From: Bacteroidetes bacterium UBA4416
Lineage (GTDB): Bacteria; Bacteroidota; Bacteroidia; B-17B0; Aurantibacillaceae
NCBI GenBank assembly: GCA_002390745.1
Contig: DGQK01000063.1
Location: 228,562 to 288,599 of the forward strand
Reading direction: 5' to 3'
DNA length: 60,038 bases
The position numbers and the translations under genes are program-made. The notes beneath the pieces were generated by a model. It was not told where the DNA came from and did not search any database. It saw nothing but the letters and a program-made list of their open reading frames with translations. The number at the start of each line of letters is the position of its first letter. The stretch's first letter is position 1. Below are positions 20,701 to 30,000 of the stretch, piece after piece.

Positions 20701-23700
20701 AGCCCTGGTGATTATCTTCTCCGAGAATATAGCCGGCCTGCATTTCAATGTTAATCAGCTGGAACATTTTAGCGACAGGAATATCCACACCGAATGTTTT
20801 TTTGATCCGGTTTTTTAATTTGATAATGCTCATCGAATGCCCACCGGCAGCAAAGAACTCTTCGTGAATGCCGATGTTCTTCCGGTTCAGGATCTCTGCC
20901 CACAGCCCGCTGAGGATGCTTTCCGTATTATTTCGCGGTGCAACATAGTCTGAGCTGTATTCTGCCTCCAACTCTTCCGGATCCGGCAATGCGGCTTTAT
21001 CCGTTTTTCCATTGAGCGTCAGCGGTATCTCAGGCAATTGAATAACATGGGCAGGGATCATATAAGCCGGCAAATCATGGCTGAGCTCCTGCCTTAACCA
21101 GGCAACGTTTACGGGTTCCGGTGCCACGATGTAGGCCACCAGCGCTTTCTCGCCGTCCGGTTTTGTTTTGGCGATTACCGAAACATGCGTGATGTTCTCC
21201 TGTTTCAGGATCGCATGCTCGATCTCACCGGGCTCTATCCGGTAGCCTCTTATTTTCAGCTGCTCGTCTTTGCGGCCGATGTACTCTATTGTTCCGTTCC
21301 TTAGCCAGCGGGCCAGGTCGCCTGAGGCATAGATGCGTTCGCCCGCCCGGTAGGGATTGGGAATGAACCTCGACTGCGTTAAGGAAGGATTATTTAAATA
21401 GCCACGGGATAAGCCGATGCCGCCGATATAAAGTTCTCCCGGCACACCCACAGGAACCATGCGCAGGTTCTGATCCAGGATGTAGACCTGTGTGTTATCG
21501 ATAGGTTTACCGATGACCGTTAGTCCGGATGCCTGAATGTTTTGTGCAACTAAGGCATCGATGGTGGTTTCGGTAGGGCCGTAATGGTTGTTGACCTTTA
21601 GCTGAGGCACATTCTGTTGAAGCCACTCTCCCAGGGCTTTCGGGAATGCTTCTCCTCCGATGCATAAGTGCCGGAGCGTTGCGGCAACCTTGTTTCTTTG
21701 CAGCTCAGGAAGCTCTGTAAAAAAATGGTGTATGAAGCCGGGAGTTCCCTGCATGACATGGACGCCGGCAGAAACGATAAGGCGCCCCAGCTCGTCGGGA
21801 ATCGCCGACTCCTCCTGAGACGGGATCACAAGCCGGCCTCCGGATACCAGCGGCATGAAAAGCTCCAGCAGGGATACATCAAACACATAATTACTTGTCA
21901 GGCATGTCGTTATCTTTTCATATCCGGATAAAAGCTTCAACTCTGCTGTGATCCTGGCCACCAGACTTCTGTGCTCTATCAATACGCCTTTAGGTGTTCC
22001 GCTGGATCCCGATGTGTAAATCACATAAGCCAGATCAGAGGGCTTGTTGACGGCGATGGGATTGAGAGTCGGGTGAGCAGGAGCCTCAGAATCAATAAGG
22101 CGGTACACCTCTTCGTCTATCAGCAATTTGCAGGCTCCTTCCTCCATCATATGCCGGACCCTTGCTGACGGCGCTTCCGGATCGACAGGCACGTATGCAG
22201 CCCCTGATTTCAGCACTCCTAAAACAGCAAACAGCAGGCGCTCGGATTTGGCCAGCCGGATGGCTATCAGCTCGTCGGGCCGGATAGAATAACGGCTCTG
22301 GAGCCAGGCCCCGATTTTGTTTGCCTGCTCATTGACTTCCTGGTACGAGTAAGCTCTTTGCCTGTGAATCAAAGCGGTATCATGAGGGGTTCTCTCTACC
22401 TGCTGCTCAAAGAGCCCGGTAATGGTAGAGGCTGCGGGATAATCTGCGGCCGTATCATTAAATACATGCAGGAGCTCTTCTGTTTCTTTCGCTGACAGGA
22501 AACCCAATTCACTGATCTTACGGTCGGGAGCTTCCGTGATGGCCTGCATCAGCGCCACCAGATGGTTGCTCATGGCCTCTATGGTTGCGGCCTCGTATAA
22601 ATCGGTATTGTATTCCAGGTTGAGGGAGAGCCGGTCTTTGCCTTCTATAAAGTTAAAGGTCAGGTCGAACTTGCTGATCTGGTATTCCCTGCCGTCGTAG
22701 CCGCTTATTTCCAGGTCCCCGAGTGTCAGCGCAGTAGCGGTAGTTGCCGTTGCTGCATTTTGCAGAACAACCATCGTATCAAACAAAACATTCCTGGAAG
22801 GATCTCTCTGCAACCGGAGCTCATCCACCAGTTCATCGAAGGGGTACACCTGATGTTCATAGGCTTCGAGGGTCGTTTGCCTCACCTTGCTTAACACCTG
22901 GTTATAGCTGTCATCTGCCTCAAAAGCCGTACGCAGGGCCAGGGTATTGATGTAAAGGCCGATCTGCTCTTCCAGGTCAACATGGTCTCTTCCGGCTACC
23001 GGACTGCCAATGATCAGATCCGTTTGCCCGGTATAACGGAATAACAGGACATGGACCGCAGACAACACATGCATGAATAAGGTGCTCCCGCTTTGGCGGG
23101 CCATATCCTTAAAAGCAGCGCTGAGCGGCTCATTCAATACCTGGTTGTGTATCGCGCCCTTATAGGTTTTTACCGGCGGCCTCTGCTTGTCGGTCGCCAG
23201 GTTTAAGGTAACTACCCCGTTTTTGAATTTTTCCGTCCAATAGGTTTTATGCGTTGCAAGCCCGTCACCGCTCAGCTGTGCCTGCTGCCAGGCTGCATAA
23301 TCCTTATAGTGTATTCTCAGGTCCTGTAAAACAGGCGCTTGTTTACGCACTGCGGCATTGTAAAGGACAAACAGCTCCCGGAATAAAACACCCATGGACC
23401 AGCTATCGCTGATGATATGATGCATGACGTATACGACAACATGCTCTCCGGCATTCAATTTAATGACCAGCGCCCTTAATAAGCGGCCACTGCTTAAATC
23501 GAAAGGCCCGGAGGTTTCACTCTGCACCAGCTTCCTGACACCTGCCTGCTTATCATCAGAAGCAGACAAATCCGTATAGCTCAGTTTAAATTCGATAAAT
23601 GCGGAAGGAATAATGTATTGCCTGACTTCCTCACTGGCATCTTCCCTGAATGCCGTGCGCAATATTTCATGACGCTCAATCAGCGTCTTAAAGCCATTCT

Positions 23701-24034
23701 CAAGAGCCGGCAGATCCAGGGCTCCCTTCAACACGTATACTTCCGACATGTTATAAGCGGCTCGGGCCTCTTCGAACTGGCTCAGGATCCACATCCGTTT
23801 TTGAGCGAAGGACAGCTCGTAATAAGGCGCAGGATCTGCTTTCGGAATAGCGCTTTGATGCTTTTTCTTACCTTTGTAAGCCGTTATAAAATCTATCACC
23901 TGCTGCTTGTTGGATCTGATCTCCTCCAGTATCTCCTTCGTCATAACGCCTTTCGGGGCGCTTATGTCGAGCTTTCCGTCCACCAGGTCAATGTCAATTT
24001 TTAATCGCTTTAATTTTATAAACAGGTCAGTCAT
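11753..24034 (-). CDS. Hybrid NRPS-PKS: C-A-PCP-KS-AT-KR-ACP-C-A(Val)-PCP-C
   Basis: This protein has 4093 residues. After a TubC-type docking domain (1-56) comes a C domain with HHIISDS, then an A domain with code D-V-L-Q-C-G-H-I-D-K (no confident match; the ending recalls codes for charged residues). The first PCP is near 1065. The KS begins near 1131 with DTACSTS near 1303. The AT has GHSLGEY near 1744 and HAFH near 1842, the malonyl signature. The KR has TGGAGGIG near 2270, a Ser in CSSLSS and a Tyr in GYMAAN near 2410. The ACP is near 2560. A C domain (HHIISDG), an A domain with the Val code D-A-F-W-L-G-G-T-F-K and a PCP near 3606 follow. The protein ends in a C domain (HHIISDG near 3797). 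The first unit and the reduced ketide together would give a statine-like residue. The final C domain pairs with the A domain that opens the next protein. Confidence 0.93.
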   Translation of the reverse strand: MTDLFIKLKRLKIDIDLVDGKLDISAPKGVMTKEILEEIRSNKQQVIDFITAYKGKKKHQSAIPKADPAPYYELSFAQKRMWILSQFEEARAAYNMSEVYVLKGALDLPALENGFKTLIERHEILRTAFREDASEEVRQYIIPSAFIEFKLSYTDLSASDDKQAGVRKLVQSETSGPFDLSSGRLLRALVIKLNAGEHVVVYVMHHIISDSWSMGVLFRELFVLYNAAVRKQAPVLQDLRIHYKDYAAWQQAQLSGDGLATHKTYWTEKFKNGVVTLNLATDKQRPPVKTYKGAIHNQVLNEPLSAAFKDMARQSGSTLFMHVLSAVHVLLFRYTGQTDLIIGSPVAGRDHVDLEEQIGLYINTLALRTAFEADDSYNQVLSKVRQTTLEAYEHQVYPFDELVDELRLQRDPSRNVLFDTMVVLQNAATATTATALTLGDLEISGYDGREYQISKFDLTFNFIEGKDRLSLNLEYNTDLYEAATIEAMSNHLVALMQAITEAPDRKISELGFLSAKETEELLHVFNDTAADYPAASTITGLFEQQVERTPHDTALIHRQRAYSYQEVNEQANKIGAWLQSRYSIRPDELIAIRLAKSERLLFAVLGVLKSGAAYVPVDPEAPSARVRHMMEEGACKLLIDEEVYRLIDSEAPAHPTLNPIAVNKPSDLAYVIYTSGSSGTPKGVLIEHRSLVARITAELKLLSGYEKITTCLTSNYVFDVSLLELFMPLVSGGRLVIPSQEESAIPDELGRLIVSAGVHVMQGTPGFIHHFFTELPELQRNKVAATLRHLCIGGEAFPKALGEWLQQNVPQLKVNNHYGPTETTIDALVAQNIQASGLTVIGKPIDNTQVYILDQNLRMVPVGVPGELYIGGIGLSRGYLNNPSLTQSRFIPNPYRAGERIYASGDLARWLRNGTIEYIGRKDEQLKIRGYRIEPGEIEHAILKQENITHVSVIAKTKPDGEKALVAYIVAPEPVNVAWLRQELSHDLPAYMIPAHVIQLPEIPLTLNGKTDKAALPDPEELEAEYSSDYVAPRNNTESILSGLWAEILNRKNIGIHEEFFAAGGHSMSIIKLKNRIKKTFGVDIPVAKMFQLINIEMQAGYILGEDNHQGLSDQELQQLGHSGGLHGRRVGEDEIAVIGLALRFPGADTVGEFWENLKNNVESISFFSDEELREAGIEENLIKNPDYVRANAYVEEKEYFDSSFFGYLPDEARLMDPQTRMFHETVWSALENAGYNPDQYKGLIGLYAGASTNFNWSLYASLTGTPSVDSYTAGCLRDRDFMNSLISYKLNLRGPVKFINTACSTSLVAIHTACKGLLEGECNMALAGGVKLNAAKKAGYMYQKGMIKSSDGHNRTFDAASNGTVSGEGAGVVVLKRLSEAIADGDHIYGVIKGSAINNDGGRKVGFTAPSVDGQRDVIKIAHQAAGVDPKTIGYVEAHGTATNLGDPIEIEALNHAFEQSDEKSCAIGSVKTNIGHLDTAAGVAGFIKAILSVYHRQIPASLHYHTANPNINFKGGPFYVNAGLKDWQSDQPLRAGVSSFGIGGTNAHVVIEEAPRRTATEEAKGYHLLTLSAKTPGALRRMEANLSEFLEKNPHLPISDIAWTLNKSRSFFNYRTMLVADSLKSAINGLQTSPDEPKPKKTRKENSTLVFMFSGQGSQYLDMGRGLYESEPSFREHIDRLFDIAATITGVDYREILFPSPAAVPAASIDATETTQPVLLIIEYALARQLMDYGIKPDVMIGHSLGEYVAACISGVMTFEEAIRLVALRGRLIQALPVGKMISVQMPVKDISAYLSPKINLAAHNSPGQYVLSGDCAEIETLKAQFNASGHHAAMLHTSHAFHSYMLDAVMDEFRLALEAVDFKEPQIPYVSNVTGELITSGQVKDPSYWLRHLREPVYFSKGIKTLQKYQQAVFIEIGPGNTLSSFVRQHGLDTGNYQVINTLRHVKEQVSDQEYWLSSIGKLWLNGVGIDWKALHGRRSGHTVALPSYAFEKIKYPLGEELNQLIARAVIKPGGQARQELDKWLYQFSWKKSGSMNARKKLDACFLVFAGDSTLSKALIRQIASEGGRATEVRTGTEFRKQPDGVFEIRPGSFSDYEQLLDELAKADVFPERIIHLWNTEKPEAEEYRFSEIRRIQETGYHSVLNIAKAIARKPDRQSIMLDVVVAGVCDVHTGEELVPERATLLAAVQLIPVEYQGMKSRLLDIKTDDTAGLTEQLLKELRNTDGKDQIIAVRGYDSWVRIVEPVWPEENTADVVITTESICLVTGGAGGIGFTLARHLYENHGAKLILTGRSALSPEKQKEIDSWGGRAVYIQADIADEEAMRLALGHTEKEFGKVNAIIHAAGAPDYSGPIDKRDTGRPEEAFNAKLFGTLVLEKIAKERAVDFFAICSSLSSVIPSRSQVGYMAANLFEDCFARKLKFETGINVVSISWDSWKEVGMAVESVKKLYTHDYQSHLRDGIANEEGISIFGRCLTAGIPHLIVSTADLNERLSTLPATTDTHATEQAHAKPVEEFDDAGFEEAVTATEQALCELFREFFGIPGIGRNADFFELGGDSLKAMTITGKIHRDFGVEIPVSELFKNRTVRELSAFMDAQAKKEFEGIALAAGNAASYPVAPAQSNLWAISHAANSNIAYNMSEVYVLSGELKRDVLETSFREMIRRHEILRTNFKTDEAGQLRQYINLPQEAFRISYQDFRHTTGDKELLVRNAVREEISRPFNLSSDRLLRVSLFQPEENKYVIVHVMHHIISDGWSMNVLIKELLILYNAFLKNEGNPLPPLRLHYKDYVEWLLKALNNEQYNKEEAYWLEQLSGALPVLELPQSRMRPALKTYNGRVMHRAMDKTCVRALKSLAKASESTLFMGLVAVLNTLFYKYTFQEDIILGTSVAGRDHADLENQIGYYTKTIALRTRFSGQESFRKLLGTVKQVTLDSFTHRLYQINDLVKKLELKQDASRNPIFDVMVVLQNTEMEKPASLTFDGLQVSGFNNSESIVSKFDLTFSFAELGDEMVMSLEYNSDLFDKETVEQLAGHFSRILNAVTDQPDIAICQLDVLSEAEKHQQLREFNDTATDYPRDRSVVQLFEEQVAACPDKTAFICSGRHFSYDELNAVANQLSAYLSAEKKLVKDDVVCIKLERNEWLLISILAILKSAGAYVPLQVGDPEARIERIVEETRCKLVIDEALIREFSLAQSQYGKQNPAHAVAATDLAYILYTTGSTGSPKGVMVQHRAVVRLVHNTGYFDPARSTRLLSTGAVTFDATTFEYWSMLLNGGCLVFCDQKTLLNPASLKELIHAEAIDTMWMTSGWLNQLVDHDIGLFKPLKVLLAGGDVLSPAHIHQLQEHYPGLSIINGYGPTENTTFSTTFAIKGTYSKIPIGSPISNSRVYILSKEKTLMPLGALGGIYVGGDGLALGYLNNPELTAEKFTENPYVPGERIYQTGDLGRWLPDGTIEFAGREDSQVKIRGFRIELSEIEAALTGSHIGKEAAVIAKTNDKGEKYLVAYITGDIIPDVPALRLSLSRLLPAYMIPSVYVHLPAFPLNANGKTDKRLLPDHKGIELKQMPAYQEAANDTEAMLLEIWSEVLSVNQEEIGTGTSFFELGGHSLKIIQLISRIAMKFGVDISYEQIYEYDTVRSLSDVIQHTEKSVFKAIAPVAAQEYYNVSHAQKRLWITCQFEEAKFAYNMLASYVLSDEDAGFLPEALHAMVERNEILRTSFHFIDNRLVQKIHKTGDVEIDIRFIDLSRVKDKPELLKSVSEEFERAEFDLSKAPLFKVGCIKVNEDVSLLFFVIHHIISDGWTMELIKNEFKEIISALKTGQALAAKEIQYKDFVQWHHEKISDGKSEAYWLHKLSGSHELIRLPYDYASDYNTFKGKECSFTIGLSDLRKLQHLSSQQKTSVSTVLLTLFKILLSKTCRQEKVTVAMASANRIHKQLENIMGFFVNILVITSEIKADADFYDILKAVHSDIVMSQKHEDYPFDLLVEKLNPEREQNKQVLFNIMYNYVNYETDSNSSGGDGFTNGGEEIETKRANGLLSTSKFDLTNTVFQNPDGLKIVFEYNSSLFADKTIETILNNYKAFIAMFLKNIN
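16700..17260 (-). other. Ketoreductase domain of the hybrid PKS module
   Basis: The NADPH loop TGGAGGIGF and the active-site Ser and Tyr (CSSLSS, then GYMAANLF) are present, so the domain looks active. A structural half-domain precedes it. The LDD motif of B-type KRs is not seen (HAAGAPDYSG stands there), and no clear A-type Trp is visible, so the alcohol configuration cannot be called. Confidence 0.8.
23867..24034 (-). other. TubC-type N-terminal docking domain
   Basis: Residues 1-56 of the hybrid synthetase show the docking pattern: the helix LFIKLKRLK, the strands IDIDLVDGKLDISA, then the helix EILEEIRSNKQQVIDFI. It should bind the end of the five-module NRPS, after its last PCP. The ATG overlaps the previous stop by eight bases. 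Confidence 0.75.
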
Positions 24035-27000
24035 CTATTGAAAATTTTTCGATATCGTTATTCAATTCATCCGATTGGTTTTTGCCGTTTACCCATTCTA
24101 TTTTTTCGATCTCAAGGCAGAGCTCCCGGATCGTCGGGCCGTTAAAAAACACAAGCGGCTTAATTTCCACGCCAAAGACGTTGCTGATCCTTGAGAGCAG
24201 GCCGATAGCTTTTAAGCTATGCCCTCCCAGCAGGAAGAAATTACTGTCGACGCTTATGTTTTCGGACTCCACTCCCAGCACCTCGTACCACAGCTGCGTC
24301 ATGTGTTTTTCGAGCGCAGTTTGCGGCGCCACGTATTCCACCGCGGTTGCTTCCGGTGCCGGAGGTTCCGGTAAAGACAACCTGCTGATCTTTCCGGTAG
24401 GTGTGAGCGGAAATGCATCCAGAAACAGGTATACCGAGGGGATCATATACAGCGGCAAGGTCTGGCTGAGGCTTTGCCTGATGCTATTCTCCCGGATCGG
24501 CTCATTGGCTTTGATGTATGCCACCAGCACCGGCTTATTGCCCGTGTGCTTCAACAGCACAATCGCTTCTTCAATCGCTTCTATTTTCAGCAAGCCGAAT
24601 TCTATTTCAGAAAGCTCGATCCTTACGCCATTCAGTTTCACCTGCCCGTCCATTCTTCCGAGAAACTCGATCTCACCATCGGGCAGCCTCCTGCCGAGGT
24701 CCCTCGACCTGTACACCCTGTTTTTCCCGGTAATGGGATTTTTGGTAAAGACCGCCGCGGTTTCTTCCGGCTTATTAACATACTCAAGGGCCAGGTAATC
24801 GCTCTCATAAACGATCTCGCCTTCCTCATAAACCCGGGCTTCCTTATTGTCTTTCGTGATCAGCCACACGTTTGTATCTGCCACCTGGTAGCCTATCGGC
24901 ACATTTCTTCCGGACAGAACGGTATCGTGATCCAGGAATTTCTGAAGGGTGATCGTCGACTCGGTAGGCCCATAACCATTGATCAATAAGGCTCCCGGAG
25001 CAAAGTGTTTTTTAAACTGCTCAAAATCGTTCAGGTACACAGCCTCTCCGCCCAGGACAACGAGCCTCACGGATTTAAAGACCGTATCTTTTAAGGTGCT
25101 GATAAAATAGCGGTAGATGGTAGGAACGGTATGGATAATGGAAACATTGTTTGCCAAGATCCAGCCGGCGAGGTTTTCGATCCCTTGTTTTTTCAGATTA
25201 TAGATGTACAAGGCTGCTCCGTTTAACAGGGCGCCGTAAATATCCATCACCGAAGAATCGAAGCTATAGGTTGGCAGAAGGCTTATCCTGTCGGAGGCAT
25301 GAAGGTGAAGGTTGTTGGTATACACCCTGATAAAATGCAGCACATTTTTATGGGCCTGCACCACGCCTTTGGGCTCTCCCGTAGAACCGGAAGTATAGAG
25401 GATATAGGCTTTACTGTCGGGCGCGATAGCTATCCCCGGGTTCTGTGATTCCGGCATAAGCCCCGAAACAGACAGGCGTTCCAGTTGTCCTGAATTTAAA
25501 AGACCGGCAGCAAGCTTCTCTGTTGACGGATCTACCAGGATCATCCTGCACGCGGAATCCTTAAGCATGTAGTTCAGCCTGTCCTCAGGGTATTCGGGAT
25601 CCAGAGGCACATACACATTCCCGGATTTCAGAACTCCAAGCATGCCTGTAATGCCGCTGAAGCCATGATCCAGTAACAGGGCGATGTTTTGTCCTTTCAC
25701 ACCCGAGTGCGCGATGATCTTTTGCGCAAGTGCATTGGCCTGCCCGTTCAGTACCTTATAACTGATCGCTTCACCGTTCTGGAAAACAGCAGTTGCGTCG
25801 GGATGTTTGGCCACCTGCTCCTCAAACCTCGACACAAGCGATTGAAACACGGCTTCGTCCTCAAAATACGTAAAGGCCTCTTTGGGCTTAGGCGCAGGCT
25901 TCGCCGCAGGGCGGCTTTCAAAATAATCTATCCCGTTGATTTGAATCTCCGGATTTAAGACTACCTCGCTGATGATCCGCTTAAAGCTTTCGATCCAGTA
26001 CGCGATGGTTTCTTTCCTGAACAACCTTTTTTTATAGGAGCAGGTGATGGACACTCCATTCGCAAACTCTTTGAAATAACATTCCAGATCTACTTTCCCA
26101 TCGCCCGGTACCGAGGCATGACGGGGCGTAAAATCGCTGATGCGCTCTTCATTCTTCAGGTTAAAGTTCAACAGGTTCAGGAATACCGGGCTGACAGGGA
26201 ATTGGCTGAAATCCCGCGGAATGTTCAGCTTTTCGAGCAGCTTTTCAAACGGATAGGCCTGATGCTCCAGCCCGTCCATCACGGTTTCATTGACCTGCTG
26301 TAAAAAATCGATAAAGCGTTTATCAGGATCGAGCTGCTCTCTCAGCATGAGTGTATTCAGGAAGAAGCCGATCAGATCCTGAACTTCCTCCCGCGAACGG
26401 TTTACCGCAGGTGTACCGATGATCAGGTCTTTCTGTCCGCTGAGTCCGTTCAGCAAAATTTTAAAGCAGGCCGTATACAGGGCAAAGCTGCTGACCCGCT
26501 GCCCGGCAGTGAGCTGCCTGATTTTTTGAAATACGTCATTTTCTATAAAGGTGTGATAGATCCCCGTACCAGGCTCCACGGCGCCGCTGCTCTGAACATC
26601 AACAGGCAGCCTGAGCTGCGGAAGCTCCCCGCTCAGTTTATGCATCCAGTAATCCTCATGCCTGGCGGAAGCTGCATGCTTCAGAAGCGTGTTCTGCCAG
26701 TGCGCAAAGTCCTTGTATTGGATAGGCAAGGCAGGCAGAGGCAACTGGTTTCCGGAAAGCCTGCCCTGATACAGCGCATGAAGGTCTTTTTCAAACACCT
26801 CCATCGACCAGCCGTCGCTGATGATGTGATGCATGCTGTATAGCAGGCGGTATCCACGGGCATGCTTCACCAGCACGATCTTCATCAAAGGCCACACGGC
26901 AAGATCAAACACATGATTGAAAACAGCAGCTTCCAGCTCCTGCAAGTCACGGGAGATCCTGTCCTCTTCCATAGCTTCTATGATCTTCATCTCCAGCGGC

Positions 27001-30000
27001 ACATCAGTCAGGCCGATGATCTTTTGCGAAGGGCTGCCGTCATTCTCTATAAAGACCGTCCGTAACACCTCATGCCTTTGGATTAATTCTTCCAGAGCTT
27101 CTTTGTAGAGCGCAACATCCAGGTCAGGGCCTATATCTACCTTACCGTTCATATTGTAGCTTGTGGTATTTGGGTGTATTTTCTGGATCAGCCAAAGCCG
27201 TTCCTGGGATGCGGATAATTCATAACTCTCCCCGACCGGAACGCGCGGGATAGTCTCGTAGGCCGCAGGGGCTTCCATGGAGATACATGCTGCCTGATCC
27301 CTGACGGTGGCATACCTGAACATATTGTTGATCTCAAGCCTTACACCTATTTCCCTGTGAATGCGGTTAATCAGGTTAATGGCATTGATGCTGTGTCCGC
27401 CTAAGTCAAAAAAGTTGTCATCGATTCCGACAGGCTGTCTTTTAAGGATCAACTCCCACAATTGAACGAGTGTCTTTTCCAGCTGGTTGCGCGGGGCCGC
27501 ATAGCCATGCCCTTTTCCGCTAACGGAGCTGTCGGGTGGCGGTAAGGCATTTTTATTGACCTTACCATTTACCGTCAACGGCATCGCTTCCATCTCTATA
27601 AAATAAGACGGAATCATAAAAGCAGGGAGCTTTTCTGCCAGGAAAGCCCTGAGCTCTGAAACCGGAAATGGGTTTTCGCACACGGTGTACGCCACAAGCT
27701 CCTGCCCGCCTTTTTGATCGGCATACACAACCACTACCGCTGCGCTTATCTGCTCATGAGCCAATAAGGTGTTTTCTATTTCGCTTAACAACACGCGGTG
27801 GCCGCGGATCTTCACTTCATCATCGGCACGACCGACATACTCAATCCTGCCATCCTGATGCCAACGGCCCAGATCGCCTGTTTTATAAAGCCTTTCTCCT
27901 TTCCTGAAAGGATGCGCTATGAATTTGGAGGCCGTTAATTCAGGCTTGTGAAGATATCCCAGAGCCAGGCATTTCCCGCTGATGTACAGCTCTCCGATAA
28001 TGCCAATCGCCACAGCCTGCAATTGCCCGTCCAGTATAAAAATTTCGGTATTGGCAATAGGCTTCCCGATTAACACAGGCTCGCCGGAAACCTTCTCAAC
28101 AACGCATCCTACCGTAGCTTCTGTAGGGCCATATTCGTTATACACTTCTATTTCAGGATGAATGGACCGGATGGTATCTATGTGATCCGGATAGAGCATT
28201 TCCCCGCCAACGATGACTTTACGGATGGCTGTGTCCCCAATATCCATTCCGTCGAAGAGCCTGAGATGAGAAGGCGTTAATTTGATGGCATCGGGCTTTC
28301 GGGGCGAGCTCAGGTATTGCATCAGTGTTTCCGACACGTTCAGCCCGGGATCGAACACCTCCAGGAATCGTCCGCGGATGAGTGGCAGGAAGATACTTGT
28401 CACCGTCAGATCGAATGATAAAGAGCTGAATAAACCAAAATTCCCCTCCTCCGGCTGCGTGAAATAATACGCGGATGCCCAGCATACATAGTTATAGAGG
28501 CTGCCGTGAGATACCAGTACACCTCTCGGCTTATCGGTTGTGCCCGATGTATAAATAACATAGGCCGGATCGGTTTCATCCAGGCTTACAGATGTGCTGG
28601 TTGTTTCGTACTGAGCCTGGCTTTCGACAAATTGACGAAGTGTCACGTCATCAATCACCAATGACAATTGGGCATCCGATACAATGTAGTTGATCTTATC
28701 CGTGGAATATCCTGTATCAAGAGGAACATAGGCGGCACCTGTCCTGAGAACTCCCAGGATCGCCACCACGACCCACTCGCTTCTATCCAGTTTCAGGCCT
28801 ACCATGTCGTTTTTCTGAATCCGGTGCTGCATTTTCAGGTAGTTGGCAAAACGGATGGAGAGATTATTTACCTGTGCGTAGCTGTATTCTGTTTCTTTAA
28901 ACGCGAGCGCCGTATTTCCGGGCACTCTTTTCACCTGCTCTTCAAACAAAGAGAGTACTGTATTTCCTTTGGGGAATGGCGTAGCGGTGTGGTTAAATTC
29001 AGTCAGCAACTGTGTTTTTTCAGCAGCTGTGAGGTATTCGAGCTTATCCAGGCTTGTGTGCGGATCGGCAAGAATGGAATGGATCAGGGTTTCGAAGTGC
29101 TTTACCAACCGAGTGGCCGTTTCTTTGGAATAGAGATCCGTGTTGTACTCCAGGCTCAGATGCAGGCTGTTTCCAAGCTCCATGAAGTTAAAGGTAAGGT
29201 CGAACTTACTGGCCACATGGATATCCGGGCTGTAGGACTCTATGCTCACTTCCCTGGCTGCCGGGTCCTCAGCATGGCTTTCACGGACAAGATCGGTATT
29301 CTGCAATACAAGCATGATGTCAAACAACGCGCTCCGGCTCGTATCCCTTTTTAAAGAAAGCTTATCTACCAATTCATCAAAAGGATAGAGCTGATGCTCA
29401 TAGGCATTCAGCGTCAGGGCCTTTATATTTTCCAGCAGGTGATGATAACTGTCGGCACCTTCAAAGCGGCTGCGCAAAGCGATCGTATTGACGTAAAAGC
29501 CCAGCTGATCTTCGAGGTCTACATGGTCCCTTCCTGATACCGGGCTGCCGATGATCTGGTCGTTTTGATGTGTGTATTTGTATAGCAGTGCATTCACGGC
29601 AGCGAGCAGGCCCATGAACAGCGTGGCTCCCTGTTCCTGAAGCAACTGCTTGAAGCGGGTACCTGTTTCCTGTGCAACGGCCAGATGCACCAGGCTACCG
29701 TTATAGGTTTTCACGGCAGGCCTGATCCGGTCTCCTTTTAATTCAAGCACCGGCAGCTCTCCGGAAAATTGTTCAAGCCAGTAAGCTTCATGGCGCCTGT
29801 AAGCTGAAGCCGTCAGCTGCGCCTGTTCCCAGGCTGCAAAATCCTTATAATGGATCCTTAAAGGCGCTAAGGATGGCTGTTCCTGTTTCAGGTAAGCGCT
29901 GTAGAGCGCCAGCAATTCATTCAGCATCAGCTTGAGCGACCAACCATCACTGATGATATGGTGTATGGTGTAGGCAAATACAAAGGAGCCGTCGCTCAGT

